Assembly: GCF_030811555.1 (NCBI RefSeq)
Contig: NZ_JAUSQZ010000001.1
Location: 496,001 to 560,000, forward strand
Direction: 5' to 3'
Origin: Kineosporia succinea
GTDB taxonomy: Bacteria > Actinomycetota > Actinomycetes > Actinomycetales > Kineosporiaceae
Length of the DNA stretch: 64,000 nucleotides
The notes beneath the pieces are model-generated. The model saw only the letters and a list, made by a program, of their open reading frames with translations. It made no database searches and was not told the DNA's origin. Positions 51,989-62,689 of the stretch are shown in pieces. Both the position numbers and the translations under genes were made by a program. The stretch's first letter is position 1. Each line of letters begins with the position of its first letter.

Positions 51989-52468
51989 TCAGGCCTGCTC
52001 GGCCGGAGCCTCGGCAGCAGCCTCGGCCGGCTTCTCCTCGGCCTTGGCCTCAGCCTTCTCGGCCTTCTTGGCGGCCTCTTCCTTCTTGGCCTCGTCGCGC
52101 TTGGTGCGCAGCGTCTTGGCCTCGTTCTCGTTCAGGCTCTTGGCCTCGGCGAAGCCCGAGCGGTCTTCGACCTTCTTCTCGGCGACCCGGAGGGTGCCCT
52201 CGGCGCCCGGCAGGCCCTTGAACTTCTGCCAGTCACCGGTGACCTTGAGGATGGCCGCGACCTGCTCGGTCGGCTGCGCGCCGACGCCGAGCCAGTACTG
52301 CACGCGCTCGCTGTTGACCTCGATGACCGACGGGTCGTGGGTCGGGTGGTACTTACCGATCTCCTCGATCGCACGACCGTCACGCTTGGTGCGCGAGTCG
52401 GCGACGACGATGCGGTAGTACGGAGCGCGGATCTTGCCCATCCGCTTGAGACGGATCTTGACTGCCAC
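51989..52468 (-). CDS. rpsP: 30S ribosomal protein S16 with C-terminal extension
   Basis: 159 residues, against ~80-90 typical. The core [20 protein letters not shown] and [20 protein letters not shown] is normal; the last ~65 residues are Lys/Glu/Ala-rich and probably helical ([20 protein letters not shown]), as in many actinobacteria. First gene of the leftward rpsP-khpA-rimM-trmD-rplS series. Confidence 0.95.
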   Translation of the reverse strand: MAVKIRLKRMGKIRAPYYRIVVADSRTKRDGRAIEEIGKYHPTHDPSVIEVNSERVQYWLGVGAQPTEQVAAILKVTGDWQKFKGLPGAEGTLRVAEKKVEDRSGFAEAKSLNENEAKTLRTKRDEAKKEEAAKKAEKAEAKAEEKPAEAAAEAPAEQA

Positions 52469-52589
52469 GGGTGTGGACTCCTCATATGCATGGGTGCGGC
52501 CGTACGTCTCCCCGGAGTGGGGTTTCCGGTGGATCGGTAAGCCTTGGACTCGGCGACGCCTGCGGTGAGAGGGTCCGCACCGGCCGGGT

Positions 52590-53690
52590 TCAGCCGACCA
52601 TTCTGCCAGATGTCAACGCCCCGCGGAGCACGACCACCTGCGGCGTGCTCACGACGCGCAGATCCGTGCGGGGATCGGCCTCGTAGACGACCAGGTCGGC
52701 GGGTGCGCCCTCGGCCAGCGCGGGCCGGCCGAGCCAGCGGCGGGCCGACCAGCAGGCGGCGTCGAGGGCGGCGACGCGGGGCAGCCCGGCCGCGTGCAGC
52801 TCGGCCACCTCGGAGGCCACCAGACCGTGGGGCAGTGACCCGCCGGCGTCGGTGCCGCAGAACACCGGCACGCCTTCGTGGTAGGCCGCGCTCACCCGCT
52901 CGTAGCGACGTCGGTGCAGGTCGAGCATGTGGGTGCGGTACCGCGGAAACTTCTCACGGGCCCGCTCGGCGATCTCGGGGAACGTGGCGATGTTGATCAG
53001 GGTGGGGACGATCGGCACACCGGCGCTCGCGGCTCGGGTGCGCGTGTGGTCGTCGAGACCGGTCGCGTGCTCGACGCAGTCGATGCCCGCGGTGAGGAGA
53101 TCGGGCAGGCACTCCTCGCCGAAGCAGTGAGCGGTGACCCGGGCCCCCTCGGCGTGGGCCGCGGCCATGCCCGCCCGCAGCGCGTCGAGCGGCCAGCAGG
53201 GGGCGAGATCGCCCGTGGAACGGTCGATCCAGTCACCGACGATCTTGACCCAGCCGTCGCCGAGCCGGGCCTGGGCCGCCATCGTCGCGGGGAGCTGCTC
53301 GGGCTCGATCTCGTGCGCGTAGTGCCGGAGGTAGCGCCGGGTGCGGGCGATGTGACGGCCGGCCCGCACGACCACCGGCAGGTCGTCGCGGTCGTCGATC
53401 CAGCGGGTGTCGGCCGGGGACCCGGCGTCGCGCAGCAGCAGGGCCCCGGCGTCACGGTCGGCGAGCGCCTGCTGCTCGCTGGTGGCCGCGTCGACCGCGC
53501 CCTGACCGTCGAGCCCGACGTGACTGTGCGCGTCGACCAGACCGGGCAGCACCCAGCCGTCGACCAGGGTCTGGTCGAGGCCGGGCCCGGTGGGCCGCTC
53601 GAAGGTGATGCGGCCGCCGATGACCCAGGCGCCGTCACGAACCTCGTCCGGACCGGTGAGAAGGGGCCCGGTCAGCCTGATCACGGTCAC
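52590..53690 (-). CDS. Amidohydrolase family protein
   Basis: 366 residues, metal-dependent hydrolase. [15 protein letters not shown] gives the first metal-binding HxH motif, [13 protein letters not shown] and [11 protein letters not shown] supply further His residues, and [17 protein letters not shown] the catalytic Asp. The [10 protein letters not shown] segment may hold a carboxylated Lys. This type is often near ffh and rpsP in actinobacteria; substrate unknown (imidazolonepropionase-like or prolidase-like). GTG at 53690. Confidence 0.85.
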   Translation of the reverse strand: MTVIRLTGPLLTGPDEVRDGAWVIGGRITFERPTGPGLDQTLVDGWVLPGLVDAHSHVGLDGQGAVDAATSEQQALADRDAGALLLRDAGSPADTRWIDDRDDLPVVVRAGRHIARTRRYLRHYAHEIEPEQLPATMAAQARLGDGWVKIVGDWIDRSTGDLAPCWPLDALRAGMAAAHAEGARVTAHCFGEECLPDLLTAGIDCVEHATGLDDHTRTRAASAGVPIVPTLINIATFPEIAERAREKFPRYRTHMLDLHRRRYERVSAAYHEGVPVFCGTDAGGSLPHGLVASEVAELHAAGLPRVAALDAACWSARRWLGRPALAEGAPADLVVYEADPRTDLRVVSTPQVVVLRGALTSGRMVG

Positions 53691-53722
53691 CGAGTCACCC
53701 GGCCCGTGCCCCCGGAAAGACG

Positions 53723-53760
53723 GCAGCGGCCGCCGGGCCGGGTGGCCCGGGCGACCGCTG
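53723..53760 (-). terminator. Terminator-like hairpin after ffh
   Basis: Arms CAGCGGCCGCCGGGCC and GGCCCGGGCGACCGCTG, with mismatches, around GGGT. On the minus strand it is followed by CCGTCTTTCC. It stands 17 bp after the ffh stop. Confidence 0.6.
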
Positions 53761-53777
53761 TGGTCTCCATTCTGAGG

Positions 53778-55376
53778 TCAGCGCCCCAGGAACTTCTCGA
53801 AACCGGGCGGCAGCTCGAGGTTCGCCGGGTCGATGTTCGCCGGCGGCTGAGCGGCCCCGAACGCACCGCCCGCCGGCGTGGCCGGGCCCTTCTTGCCGCC
53901 GTCGGCGAGCTGCTGGGCGCGCTTGGCCGGGTTGCCCGACTTCGCCTTGCCCTTGCGCGGCGCCGTGTTCTTGCCCTTGCCCTTCTTGCCGCCGCCCCCC
54001 AGACCGGGAGGCATGCCCGGCATCCCCGGCATGCCGGGCATCCCGCCGCCGCGACGCATGGCGCGCATCATCTTCTGCGCCTCGCCGAACCGCTCGATCA
54101 GCGTGTTGACCTCGCTGACCTGCGTGCCGGAACCCTTGGCCACGCGCAGACGCCGGGAACCGTTGAGCACCCGGGGCTGACGGCGCTCGAGGGGCGTCAT
54201 CGACTTGATGATGGCCTCGACGCGGTCCATCTCGCGCTCGTCGAAGTTGTCGAGCTGCTCGCGCAGTTCGCCCATGCCCGGCAGCATGCCGAGCATCTTC
54301 TTCAGCGAGCCCATGTTCTTCAGGGCCGCCATCTGGGCCAGGAAGTCCTCGAGGGTGAAGTCTTCGTCGGCGGCCAGCTTGGCCGCCATCTTCTCGGCCT
54401 GCTCGGCGTCGAACGCCTTCTCGGCCTGCTCGATCAGGGTGAGGATGTCACCCATGTCGAGGATGCGGCTCGCCATCCGGTCGGGGTGGAAGAGCTCGAA
54501 CTCCTCGAGCTTCTCACCGGTCGACGCGAACATCACCGGCTGGCCGGTCACGCCCATCACCGACAGGGCCGCACCACCGCGGGCGTCACCGTCGAGCTTG
54601 GAGAGCACGACGCCGGTGAAGCCGACCCCGTCCATGAAGGCCATCGCGGTGTTCACCGCGTCCTGCCCGATCATCGCGTCGACGACGAACAGCACCTCGT
54701 CGGGGCTGGTCGCGGCCTTGATGTCGGCGGCCTGCTGCATGAGCTCACCGTCGACACCGAGACGACCGGCGGTGTCGATGATGACCACGTCGTGGTGCTT
54801 GTCGCGGGCGAAGGCCACGCCGTCGCGGGCGACCTTGACCGGGTCGCCCTGGCTGGTGCCGGACACGCCCTGGCCCTCGGAGACACCCCGCTCGGGCGCG
54901 AACACCGGCACCCCGGCGCGCTGCCCGACCACCTCGAGCTGGGTGACGGCGTTGGGACGCTGCAGGTCGGAGGCCACCAGCAGCGGCGTGTGCCCCTGCT
55001 CGCGCAGCCACCGGCCGAGCTTGCCGGCGAGGGTGGTCTTACCCGCACCCTGCAGACCGGCGAGCATGATCACGGTGGGCGGGTTCTTGGCGAACCGCAG
55101 CCGGCGCGTCTCGCCGCCGAGGATGCCGACGAGCTCCTCGTTGACGATCTTGACGACCTGCTGGGCCGGGTTCAGGGCCTGCGAGACCTCGATGCCGACC
55201 GCGCGCTCCCGGATGCGCGACGTGAACTGCCGCACCACCGGCAGGGCGACGTCGGCGTCGAGCAGCGCGCGGCGGATCTCGCGGATCGTTGCGTCGACGT
55301 CGGCCTCGGACAGCCGGCCCTTGCCGCGCAGCGACTTGAAGGTGGCGGTCAGGCGGTCGGAAAGCGTGGCGAACAC
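53778..55376 (-). CDS. ffh: Signal recognition particle protein Ffh
   Basis: 532 residues. N domain, then G domain with GLQGAGKTTLAGKLGRWL, DTAGRLGVDGELM and SKLDGDARGGAALS, then M domain with FTLEDFLAQMAALKNMG and SGTQVSEVNTLIERF. The C-terminus has GMPGMPGMPGMPPG and a Lys/Gly-rich stretch, longer than in E. coli. It binds 4.5S RNA and signal peptides and docks on FtsY (61155). GTG at 55376. Confidence 0.95.
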   Translation of the reverse strand: MFATLSDRLTATFKSLRGKGRLSEADVDATIREIRRALLDADVALPVVRQFTSRIRERAVGIEVSQALNPAQQVVKIVNEELVGILGGETRRLRFAKNPPTVIMLAGLQGAGKTTLAGKLGRWLREQGHTPLLVASDLQRPNAVTQLEVVGQRAGVPVFAPERGVSEGQGVSGTSQGDPVKVARDGVAFARDKHHDVVIIDTAGRLGVDGELMQQAADIKAATSPDEVLFVVDAMIGQDAVNTAMAFMDGVGFTGVVLSKLDGDARGGAALSVMGVTGQPVMFASTGEKLEEFELFHPDRMASRILDMGDILTLIEQAEKAFDAEQAEKMAAKLAADEDFTLEDFLAQMAALKNMGSLKKMLGMLPGMGELREQLDNFDEREMDRVEAIIKSMTPLERRQPRVLNGSRRLRVAKGSGTQVSEVNTLIERFGEAQKMMRAMRRGGGMPGMPGMPGMPPGLGGGGKKGKGKNTAPRKGKAKSGNPAKRAQQLADGGKKGPATPAGGAFGAAQPPANIDPANLELPPGFEKFLGR

Positions 55377-55568
55377 CCCATCAGCTTAATGCCCTCCCGG
55401 CCCCGCCACCTCCACGACGCCGACGCGTCCGTCGACGCGTCCGCCGACGGCCCGCCGGATCACTCGCCGTGATCGCCTGCTTCGTGACGCTCGTCCCGGC
55501 CCGGGGAGGCAACGGCACCTTCACCCGTATCGTCCAAGGCCGCACGAGCGATGGACGAGAGGACGACG

Positions 55569-56264
55569 ATGCCCACGAACGTCGAGCAGCGCCCGGACGA
55601 GAAGCGGCCCGGGCCGGAACGGTCCGGCCGCGGCCCCCTGGCCGCGTTCGCGATCGGCGCCCCGATCGTGCTGATCCTGGTGGTGGCGGCCGGGTTCACC
55701 CACCCCTGGAACCCGGGCGGCGGGATCGCCGAGGGCAGCTACACCCGCGACTACTCCCAGACCCGCCAGATCGGGGCCGGCCCCGGCCGCTGCCTGCAGG
55801 TGACGCTGACCGGCACGCTCAGTGCCACCTACCGCTCCCCCGCCTGGAGCCTCGGCGGCCCGGGCTGGACGTCACCGAGGCTCACCGCCCCGGGCGTGCG
55901 GAGCCGGATCACGACCGCGTGCGCCGAGGGCGGCGTGACGGCCCCCTCCGACGCCGTGCAGCTCACCCAGTACTGGGCCACACAGACCTGCGACGAGCCC
56001 GAGCGCGGCGACTGGCAGCAGTCGGCGCGTCTGAAGGGGTGCGACCAGGACCTGGTGGCCGGGATCAGCGCCGGGAGCACGCGCGAGGGTGACACCTTCG
56101 AGGCCTCGTTCGGGGATCTCGGCTGGCAGGGCACGACCTACGGCGACTCGGTGTGCCTCGACGGCATGGTCGTCGCCCAGGTGGAGGACGAAGGCTCGAC
56201 CGTGCCGGTGGGGCTGGACGGCTACCGGGTCTGTCTCGACCCGGCCAGCGCGAACCGGTCCTGA
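55569..56264 (+). CDS. Unknown protein with one N-terminal membrane helix
   Basis: 231 residues from the ATG at 55569 (AGAGGA 5 bases upstream; ATG at 55551 less likely). A short polar N-terminus precedes one helix (AFAIGAPIVLILVVAAGF, residues ~26-44), so it is a type II anchored exported protein. The outer part has six Cys (in CLQV, ACAEG, TCDEP, GCDQD, VCLDG, VCLDP), suggesting disulfides. High third-position G/C. No family recognised. It is divergent from ffh and convergent with glnD. Confidence 0.75.
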   Translation: MPTNVEQRPDEKRPGPERSGRGPLAAFAIGAPIVLILVVAAGFTHPWNPGGGIAEGSYTRDYSQTRQIGAGPGRCLQVTLTGTLSATYRSPAWSLGGPGWTSPRLTAPGVRSRITTACAEGGVTAPSDAVQLTQYWATQTCDEPERGDWQQSARLKGCDQDLVAGISAGSTREGDTFEASFGDLGWQGTTYGDSVCLDGMVVAQVEDEGSTVPVGLDGYRVCLDPASANRS

Positions 56265-56276
56265 CCCACCCGACCC

Positions 56277-56295
56277 GACCACGACGTCCTCAAGC
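56277..56295 (+). repeat. Dispersed 3'-end element, type A copy 2
   Basis: Identical 19 bases to 44339-44357, 12 bp after the stop of the unknown membrane protein. Followed by a run of CCCG(A)AA-type iterations to about 56365. Confidence 0.55.
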
Positions 56296-56365
56296 CCGAA
56301 AACCCGAAAACCCGGGAACCCGAGAGCCCGGGAGCCCGGGAGCCCGAACAACCCGGGAACCCGCC
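56290..56365. repeat. Short CCCGGGAA/CCCGAAAA iterations
   Basis: About eight degenerate 8-9-bp steps (CCCGAAAA, CCCGGGAA, CCCGGGAG) between converging genes. A similar GGTTCCCGGTTTCCC pattern occurs 3' of ftsY at 61116-61154. Confidence 0.6.
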
Positions 56366-56371
56366 AACCCG

Positions 56372-58888
56372 CTACGACCCCGGCACCGACCCGGCGTCCA
56401 CCAGCACCGAAACCGTCTCGGCCACCCGCGGCGGCGACAGCGGGCCGCCCCCCTCGCGCTCACACACGTACAGCACGTCGACCGCCTGACCCGCGTGCGT
56501 CGCGACGTGCGCCGACCGCAGGTCAACGCCCACCCCGGCGAGCGCCGAGCCGATCGCGTGCATCAGGCCCGGCCGGTCGGCGGCCCGCACCTCCAGCACC
56601 GTGGCCTCCTGAGAAGCGCCGGGCAGCAACACCACTCGTGGACGCGCGGGCGCACCACTGCGGCTGCGGAACCCGGCGTCCCGGCGGATCAGCGGCTCCA
56701 GCACGCTCTGGTCGCCCTCGCTGAGACGGCGCAGGTGCAGCTCGAGCAGCTCGGGCGGCGGCATGTCCCCGCGGCTCTCGACCCACCAGGTGTCGACCGC
56801 GATGTCCGGCCCCTCGAGGTGCTCCCCCAGGTGGTCGGCGGCCACGGTGCGCACCAGCGCGGACTTCACGGTGAGCCGGAAACTGGCCAGCACCCCGGCG
56901 ATGTCGGCGAGCAGGCCGGAGCGGTCGGGGGCGACGACGGTGACGGTGAAGAGCTCGTCCATCGGGCTGACCCCGACGCGGGGACGGCCGTCGTTCAGCA
57001 CCGCGCGCACCAGTTCCACCTCGGTGCGCGCGATCGGGGCCGGTCCGGGCGGCTCCTCACCGCGCAGGGCGGTGGAGGCCCGGGCCATCAGGTCTTCGAC
57101 GAGCCGGGCGCGCCAGGCCGTCCAGGCGACCGGCCCGACCGCGGCGGCGTCGGCCTCGGTCAGGGCCCGCAGCAGCAGAAGCGTCTCCTGCTTGCCACCG
57201 ACCGCCCCGACCAGGGCCTCGACCGTGCGCGGGTCGTCGGGGTCGCGCCGGGTGGCCAGCTCGATCAGGGTCAGGTGCTCGCGCACCAGCCGCTCGAGCG
57301 TGGAGCTGTCGTCGTCGTTCAGGCCCATCCGCTGCGCGACCTTGGCCGCGATCGGCGCACCGGTGACCGAATGGTCTTGCGCGCCTGCGACCTTGCCGAT
57401 GTCGTGGAGCAGCGCGGCGAGCACGAGCAGGTCGGGACGACTGGTGTCACGCAGCGCGCCCTGGATCTGGATGACCGTCTCGATCAGGTGCCGGTCGACC
57501 GTGTGCCGGTGAACCGCGTTGCGCTGCGGGCGGTTCCGCACCGAGGCCCATTCCGGGATCCAGCGCGTGATCACGCCCGCGCGGTCGAGGGACTCCCAGA
57601 CCTGGGCCAGGTTCGGCCCGCCCGCGAGCATCCCGACGAACTCGTCGCGCGCGGCGGCGGGCCAGGGCTCAGGCAGGGGCGGGCAGTCCTGGGCCAGGTG
57701 CTCGACGGTCACGGGGCTCAGGGGCAGGCCGGCGCGGACGGCCGTGGCCGCGGCGCGGATCGGCAGCACCGGGTCCTGGGCGGCCTCGACGCCGACGCCG
57801 AGCACGACCTCACCGTCGTGCTCCACGAGTCCGTGCCCGAGGGGCCTCAATCGAGGACGCCGGGGTCCGGGCCGCAGTCGGCGCGTCGGGATCGACTGGC
57901 GGGCACGGCGGGCGGTGACGTCCACGGCGTAGGCGATGGACCGGGTGCAGTCGGCCACCCGGGCGAGCAGTTCGTCGGCGTCGGTCAGGCCGCACAGCAC
58001 CGCGACCGCGTCCTGCTCGGGCAGGAGCAGCCGGTCGTTGTTCTTGCCGGTGACGGCCTGCAGCGCGTCGCGGACGTCGAGCAGCTGCTCGTGCGCCTCG
58101 TCGATCGAGCCGTGCGGCCGGTCGGTGACCCAGCTGGCCGCGAGCGCGCGCAGCACGGTGACGTCGCGCAGGCCGCCGCGGGCCTCCTTGAGGTCGGGTT
58201 CGAGCAGGTGGGCGGCCTCGCCGTAGCGTTCGGCGCGCTCGGCCAGGCTCTCGAGCACCTGCGGCAGGCGGCGGCGGATGCCACCGCGCCAGTCGCCGAG
58301 CAGGGACGTGCGGGTCTTCACCACCAGGGCGGCGTCACCGGCGATGACGCGCAGGTCGAGCAGGCCGATGGCGGCGGAGAGGTCGGCGGCGGCCACCTCG
58401 CGGCACTGGCTGGGGGTGCGGACGCTGTGGTCGAGTCGCAGCCCGCCGTCCCACAGCGGGTACCAGAGTCGCTGGGCGAGTTCGCCGACCTCGTCGGCGG
58501 GCAGACGGCGGCCGTCGTGCAGGAGCACCAGGTCGAGGTCGCTGGCCGGGCCGGTCTGGCCGCGGGCCACGCTGCCGACCGCGGCGAGGGCCAGACCCTC
58601 GAGGCCGTTGTGACCGTTCTGGCCCCGGCCCCGGCGGCGCGGGCGCTCGTCGAGCGGGGCCACGGCGGCGGCCCAGCCCAGCTGCAGGGTGTTCTCGGCC
58701 ATCGCGGTCAGGGCGGCGCGACGCCCGGGCCCCTCCGGGCCTCCGCGAAGGGCCCTGGTGAGTCTGTCTTTTCGCAGGTCACGGGCGGCGTGGGCGGCCG
58801 CGAGGGCCAGGTCCTCCACCGTCTGGTCGTCGGGTTCGTCGCTGTGCGGAGTGTTCTCGTCCAGACCGTCGAACTGGCCAGCCGTCAC
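56372..58888 (-). CDS. glnD: [Protein-PII] uridylyltransferase GlnD
   Basis: 838 residues. Nucleotidyltransferase domain with [19 protein letters not shown] (Gly-Ser and DxD metal site), an HD domain with [13 protein letters not shown] and [17 protein letters not shown], and two C-terminal ACT domains ([39 protein letters not shown]). It modifies and demodifies PII at 59006; in actinobacteria this enzyme adenylylates PII (Tyr51). It is separated from glnB by a hairpin. Confidence 0.92.
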   Translation of the reverse strand: MTAGQFDGLDENTPHSDEPDDQTVEDLALAAAHAARDLRKDRLTRALRGGPEGPGRRAALTAMAENTLQLGWAAAVAPLDERPRRRGRGQNGHNGLEGLALAAVGSVARGQTGPASDLDLVLLHDGRRLPADEVGELAQRLWYPLWDGGLRLDHSVRTPSQCREVAAADLSAAIGLLDLRVIAGDAALVVKTRTSLLGDWRGGIRRRLPQVLESLAERAERYGEAAHLLEPDLKEARGGLRDVTVLRALAASWVTDRPHGSIDEAHEQLLDVRDALQAVTGKNNDRLLLPEQDAVAVLCGLTDADELLARVADCTRSIAYAVDVTARRARQSIPTRRLRPGPRRPRLRPLGHGLVEHDGEVVLGVGVEAAQDPVLPIRAAATAVRAGLPLSPVTVEHLAQDCPPLPEPWPAAARDEFVGMLAGGPNLAQVWESLDRAGVITRWIPEWASVRNRPQRNAVHRHTVDRHLIETVIQIQGALRDTSRPDLLVLAALLHDIGKVAGAQDHSVTGAPIAAKVAQRMGLNDDDSSTLERLVREHLTLIELATRRDPDDPRTVEALVGAVGGKQETLLLLRALTEADAAAVGPVAWTAWRARLVEDLMARASTALRGEEPPGPAPIARTEVELVRAVLNDGRPRVGVSPMDELFTVTVVAPDRSGLLADIAGVLASFRLTVKSALVRTVAADHLGEHLEGPDIAVDTWWVESRGDMPPPELLELHLRRLSEGDQSVLEPLIRRDAGFRSRSGAPARPRVVLLPGASQEATVLEVRAADRPGLMHAIGSALAGVGVDLRSAHVATHAGQAVDVLYVCEREGGGPLSPPRVAETVSVLVDAGSVPGS

Positions 58889-58939
58889 CGTTCACCTTTC
58901 GTCCCAGCGCCCGTGTCAGAGACGGCCGCCGGTACCGGA

Positions 58940-58978
58940 AACTCCCGGCACCCCCGATGGCTGGGGGTGCCGGGAGTT
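58940..58978 (-). terminator. Hairpin between glnB and glnD
   Basis: A perfect 16-bp stem (58940-58955 with 58963-58978) and 7-base loop in the 117-bp gap after glnB. It probably terminates part of the amtB-glnB transcripts, lowering glnD expression. Confidence 0.75.
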
Positions 58979-59005
58979 GCTGTCGCCCGGATCTTTCCCG
59001 GGGTT

Positions 59006-60648
<1,643 letters not shown>

Positions 60649-60819
60649 CCGCCACCCCTTCAAGAGAAAACCGCCCCCCGTTGAAGGGGCTGTCGTCGGG
60701 ACCATCGTGAAGTTGTCGCCGACAGCGCAGGGTGACGGCGACTGGCAGCGACTCCGTACGGTGCCGCTCGCCCTACGGAAGAAATTGCTGTGTGAGGGTT
60801 TCCTGCCGACACCTCCGCG

Positions 60820-60866
60820 ATTTCCTTGCCGTAACGTTTGGCGCGAGCTTGTTTCCGGTCGGTTAC
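60820..60866 (-). promoter_or_regulatory. Two GlnR-like boxes upstream of amtB
   Basis: On the minus strand GTAAC-N6-GAAAC (60866-60851) matches the GlnR half-site pair gTnAC-N6-GAAAC exactly, and GTTAC-N6-GAAAT (60835-60820) matches with one change. They are separated by 15 bp rather than 6. They lie 170-220 bp upstream of amtB, whose operon is a classic GlnR target in actinobacteria. Confidence 0.6.
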
Positions 60867-61051
60867 CGGTCCTGGGCATTAGCCCGTTCGCGCGGCCGGG
60901 CACCGGGGCGGACCGGGACATCTCCGGCGCCCGTCACACGCTGGTGACCCGAGCGCGGCTCTAGCGATGGGGGCGTCACCCAGAGATCAAATCCGTGTGG
61001 CATCAAGCATTTCGTGAGCGAGGTCACGGGCCCGGGCCCGGGGTGAATGAA

Positions 61052-61092
61052 GGACGCGGGCCCGCCCCCGTTCCGGGGACGGACCCGCGTCC
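61052..61092 (-). terminator. Terminator-like hairpin after ftsY
   Basis: Outer arms GGACGCGGG and CCCGCGTCC (9 bp) with further inner pairs CCG/CGG and CCCCG/CGGGG. On the minus strand it is followed by TTCATTC. Confidence 0.65.
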
Positions 61093-61115
61093 GTCGTTGT
61101 CAGCTCTTGGTTGTC

Positions 61116-61154
61116 GTTCTTGGTTCCCGGTTTCCCGGTTCCCGGTTTCCCGGC
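61116..61154. repeat. GGTTCCCGGTTTCCC iterations 3' of ftsY
   Basis: Two and a half near-perfect 16-bp steps directly after the ftsY stop (minus strand). Compare 56290-56365 after glnD. Confidence 0.6.
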
Positions 61155-62366
61155 TCAGGCGAGCAGGGCGTCCACGAAGGCGTCCGGGTCGAACGGGGCC
61201 AGGTCGTCCGGGCCCTCACCGAGACCGATGAGCTTGACCGGCACCCCGAGGGAGCGCTGCACGGCGACCACGATGCCGCCCTTGGCCGTGCCGTCGAGCT
61301 TGGTCAGCACGATGCCGGTGATGTTGACGACCTCGCTGAAGACCTTGGCCTGCTGCATGCCGTTCTGGCCGGTGGTGGCGTCGAGCACGAGCAGCACCTC
61401 GTTGACCGGGCCGTGCTTCTCGACGACCCGCTTCACCTTGCCGAGCTCGTCCATCAGACCGACCTTGTTCTGCAGGCGGCCCGCGGTGTCGATGATGACG
61501 ACGTCGGCCTCGGCCTCGATGCCGTACTTGACCGCGTCGAACCCGACGGACGCCGGGTCCGCCCCGTCGCGGTCGCTGCGGATCGTGGGCACACCGATAC
61601 GGTCGCCCCAGGTCTGCAGCTGGTCGGCGGCCGCGGCGCGGAACGTGTCGGCCGCGCCGAGCACGACGTCCTTGTCCTCGGCGACGAGCACGCGGGCGAG
61701 CTTGCCGACGGTGGTGGTCTTGCCGGTGCCGTTGACGCCGACCACCATGACGACGGCGGGACGGCCGGGCTCGTGGTCGATGGCCAGCGAGCGGTCGAGA
61801 CCCTCACCCGGGTCGATGATCTTCTTCAGTTCCTCGCGCAGCAGCTCGCGCACCTGCTCGGTGTCGCGGACGCCGAGCACCGAGACGCGCTCCCGCAGGC
61901 GGTCGACGAGTTCGGTGGTCGGGTCGACGCCGAGGTCGGCCAGGAGCAGCGTCTCCTCGATCTCGTCCCAGGTGTCGGCGTCGAGCTTGTCGCGGCTCAG
62001 CAGTTCGAGCAGGCCGCGGCCGAGGGCGTTCGAGCGGGCCAGGCGCTCGCGCAGGCGCACCAGCCGGCTGCGAGGGGCCTCGGGGCGGTCGAGCGTGGGA
62101 ACCAGCAGTTCCGGTTCCGGTTCCGGCTGCGGCTCGACCTCGACGGTCGGTGCCGTGGTCGCGGTCTTCTCGGCCGACTTCTCGGCGGTCGGCGGGGCGT
62201 CGAGAACCTCGGCGTCGTCACCGGGACGCTCGAGGGTGGTGGTGCCCGCGCCGCCCGGCGGGAGCGGAGGCTCCTTACGTCCGCGTCCGGCGACGAGCCC
62301 GATCGTTCCGCCGAGACCGGCGAGCGCGACGATCGCGATGAGAATGATCCACTGGACGGTGTCCAC
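61155..62366 (-). CDS. ftsY: Signal recognition particle receptor FtsY
   Basis: 403 residues. An N-terminal membrane helix (WIILIAIVALAGLGGTIGLV), an acidic/Pro linker to ~residue 110, an NG domain with GVNGTGKTTTVGKLAR, DTAGRLQNKVGLMDEL and LTKLDGTAKGGIVVAV. It receives the Ffh-ribosome complex at the membrane. GTG at 62366. The GTPase motifs mirror those of Ffh at 53778. Confidence 0.95.
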   Translation of the reverse strand: MDTVQWIILIAIVALAGLGGTIGLVAGRGRKEPPLPPGGAGTTTLERPGDDAEVLDAPPTAEKSAEKTATTAPTVEVEPQPEPEPELLVPTLDRPEAPRSRLVRLRERLARSNALGRGLLELLSRDKLDADTWDEIEETLLLADLGVDPTTELVDRLRERVSVLGVRDTEQVRELLREELKKIIDPGEGLDRSLAIDHEPGRPAVVMVVGVNGTGKTTTVGKLARVLVAEDKDVVLGAADTFRAAAADQLQTWGDRIGVPTIRSDRDGADPASVGFDAVKYGIEAEADVVIIDTAGRLQNKVGLMDELGKVKRVVEKHGPVNEVLLVLDATTGQNGMQQAKVFSEVVNITGIVLTKLDGTAKGGIVVAVQRSLGVPVKLIGLGEGPDDLAPFDPDAFVDALLA

Positions 62367-62689
62367 TCCGGACGAGCCTCCTCAGGCACAGGGTGGCGTC
62401 GGCTCCCCCGACGCCGATGACGTGTCGGCCGTTGATGAGCATGCCAGCCCGTGTGCTGCGGCGCCCGCGCCGGGTGTCCCCCCGCCCGGCGCGTCACCCG
62501 GTTACCGGGGTGGTGGTGGGGCGGGGGTCACGAGGGGGTCACAGATCGAGAGCCGACGGACGCGCGGTCGCACCGACGCCACGAAGGCGCGGCTCCCGGG
62601 GCGGTCGCCGGGGCGACGGTTCCCGGAACCGCGCCTTCGTGAAGGTGCCGTTCGGATGCCGGTGCGGGTTGCCTTCTCTGCCGGTCGGA
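62367..62689. other. Gap upstream of ftsY
   Basis: 323 bp. It holds the ftsY promoter region and the hairpin 62580-62641 that follows the edge gene. No gene seen. Confidence 0.55.
62580..62641 (-). terminator. Long hairpin after the edge gene
   Basis: Perfect 13-bp outer arms (62580-62592 with 62629-62641) and partly paired interior, 48 bp after the stop at 62690 on the minus strand. No U tract follows, so termination is uncertain. Confidence 0.55.

Larger units (their letters stand above)
60649..61154. other. Gap between ftsY and amtB
   Basis: 506 bp. It holds the amtB leader, two GlnR-like boxes, the ftsY terminator hairpin (61052-61092) and GGTTCCCGGTTTCCC iterations (61116-61154). No credible gene. 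Confidence 0.6.

Noticed and set aside
52588-52616. rpsP promoter with TTGACA at 52616-52611 on the minus strand
   Set aside because: The -35 is perfect but no acceptable -10 lies 16-18 bp downstream, and it falls in the end of the amidohydrolase gene; not strong enough to list.
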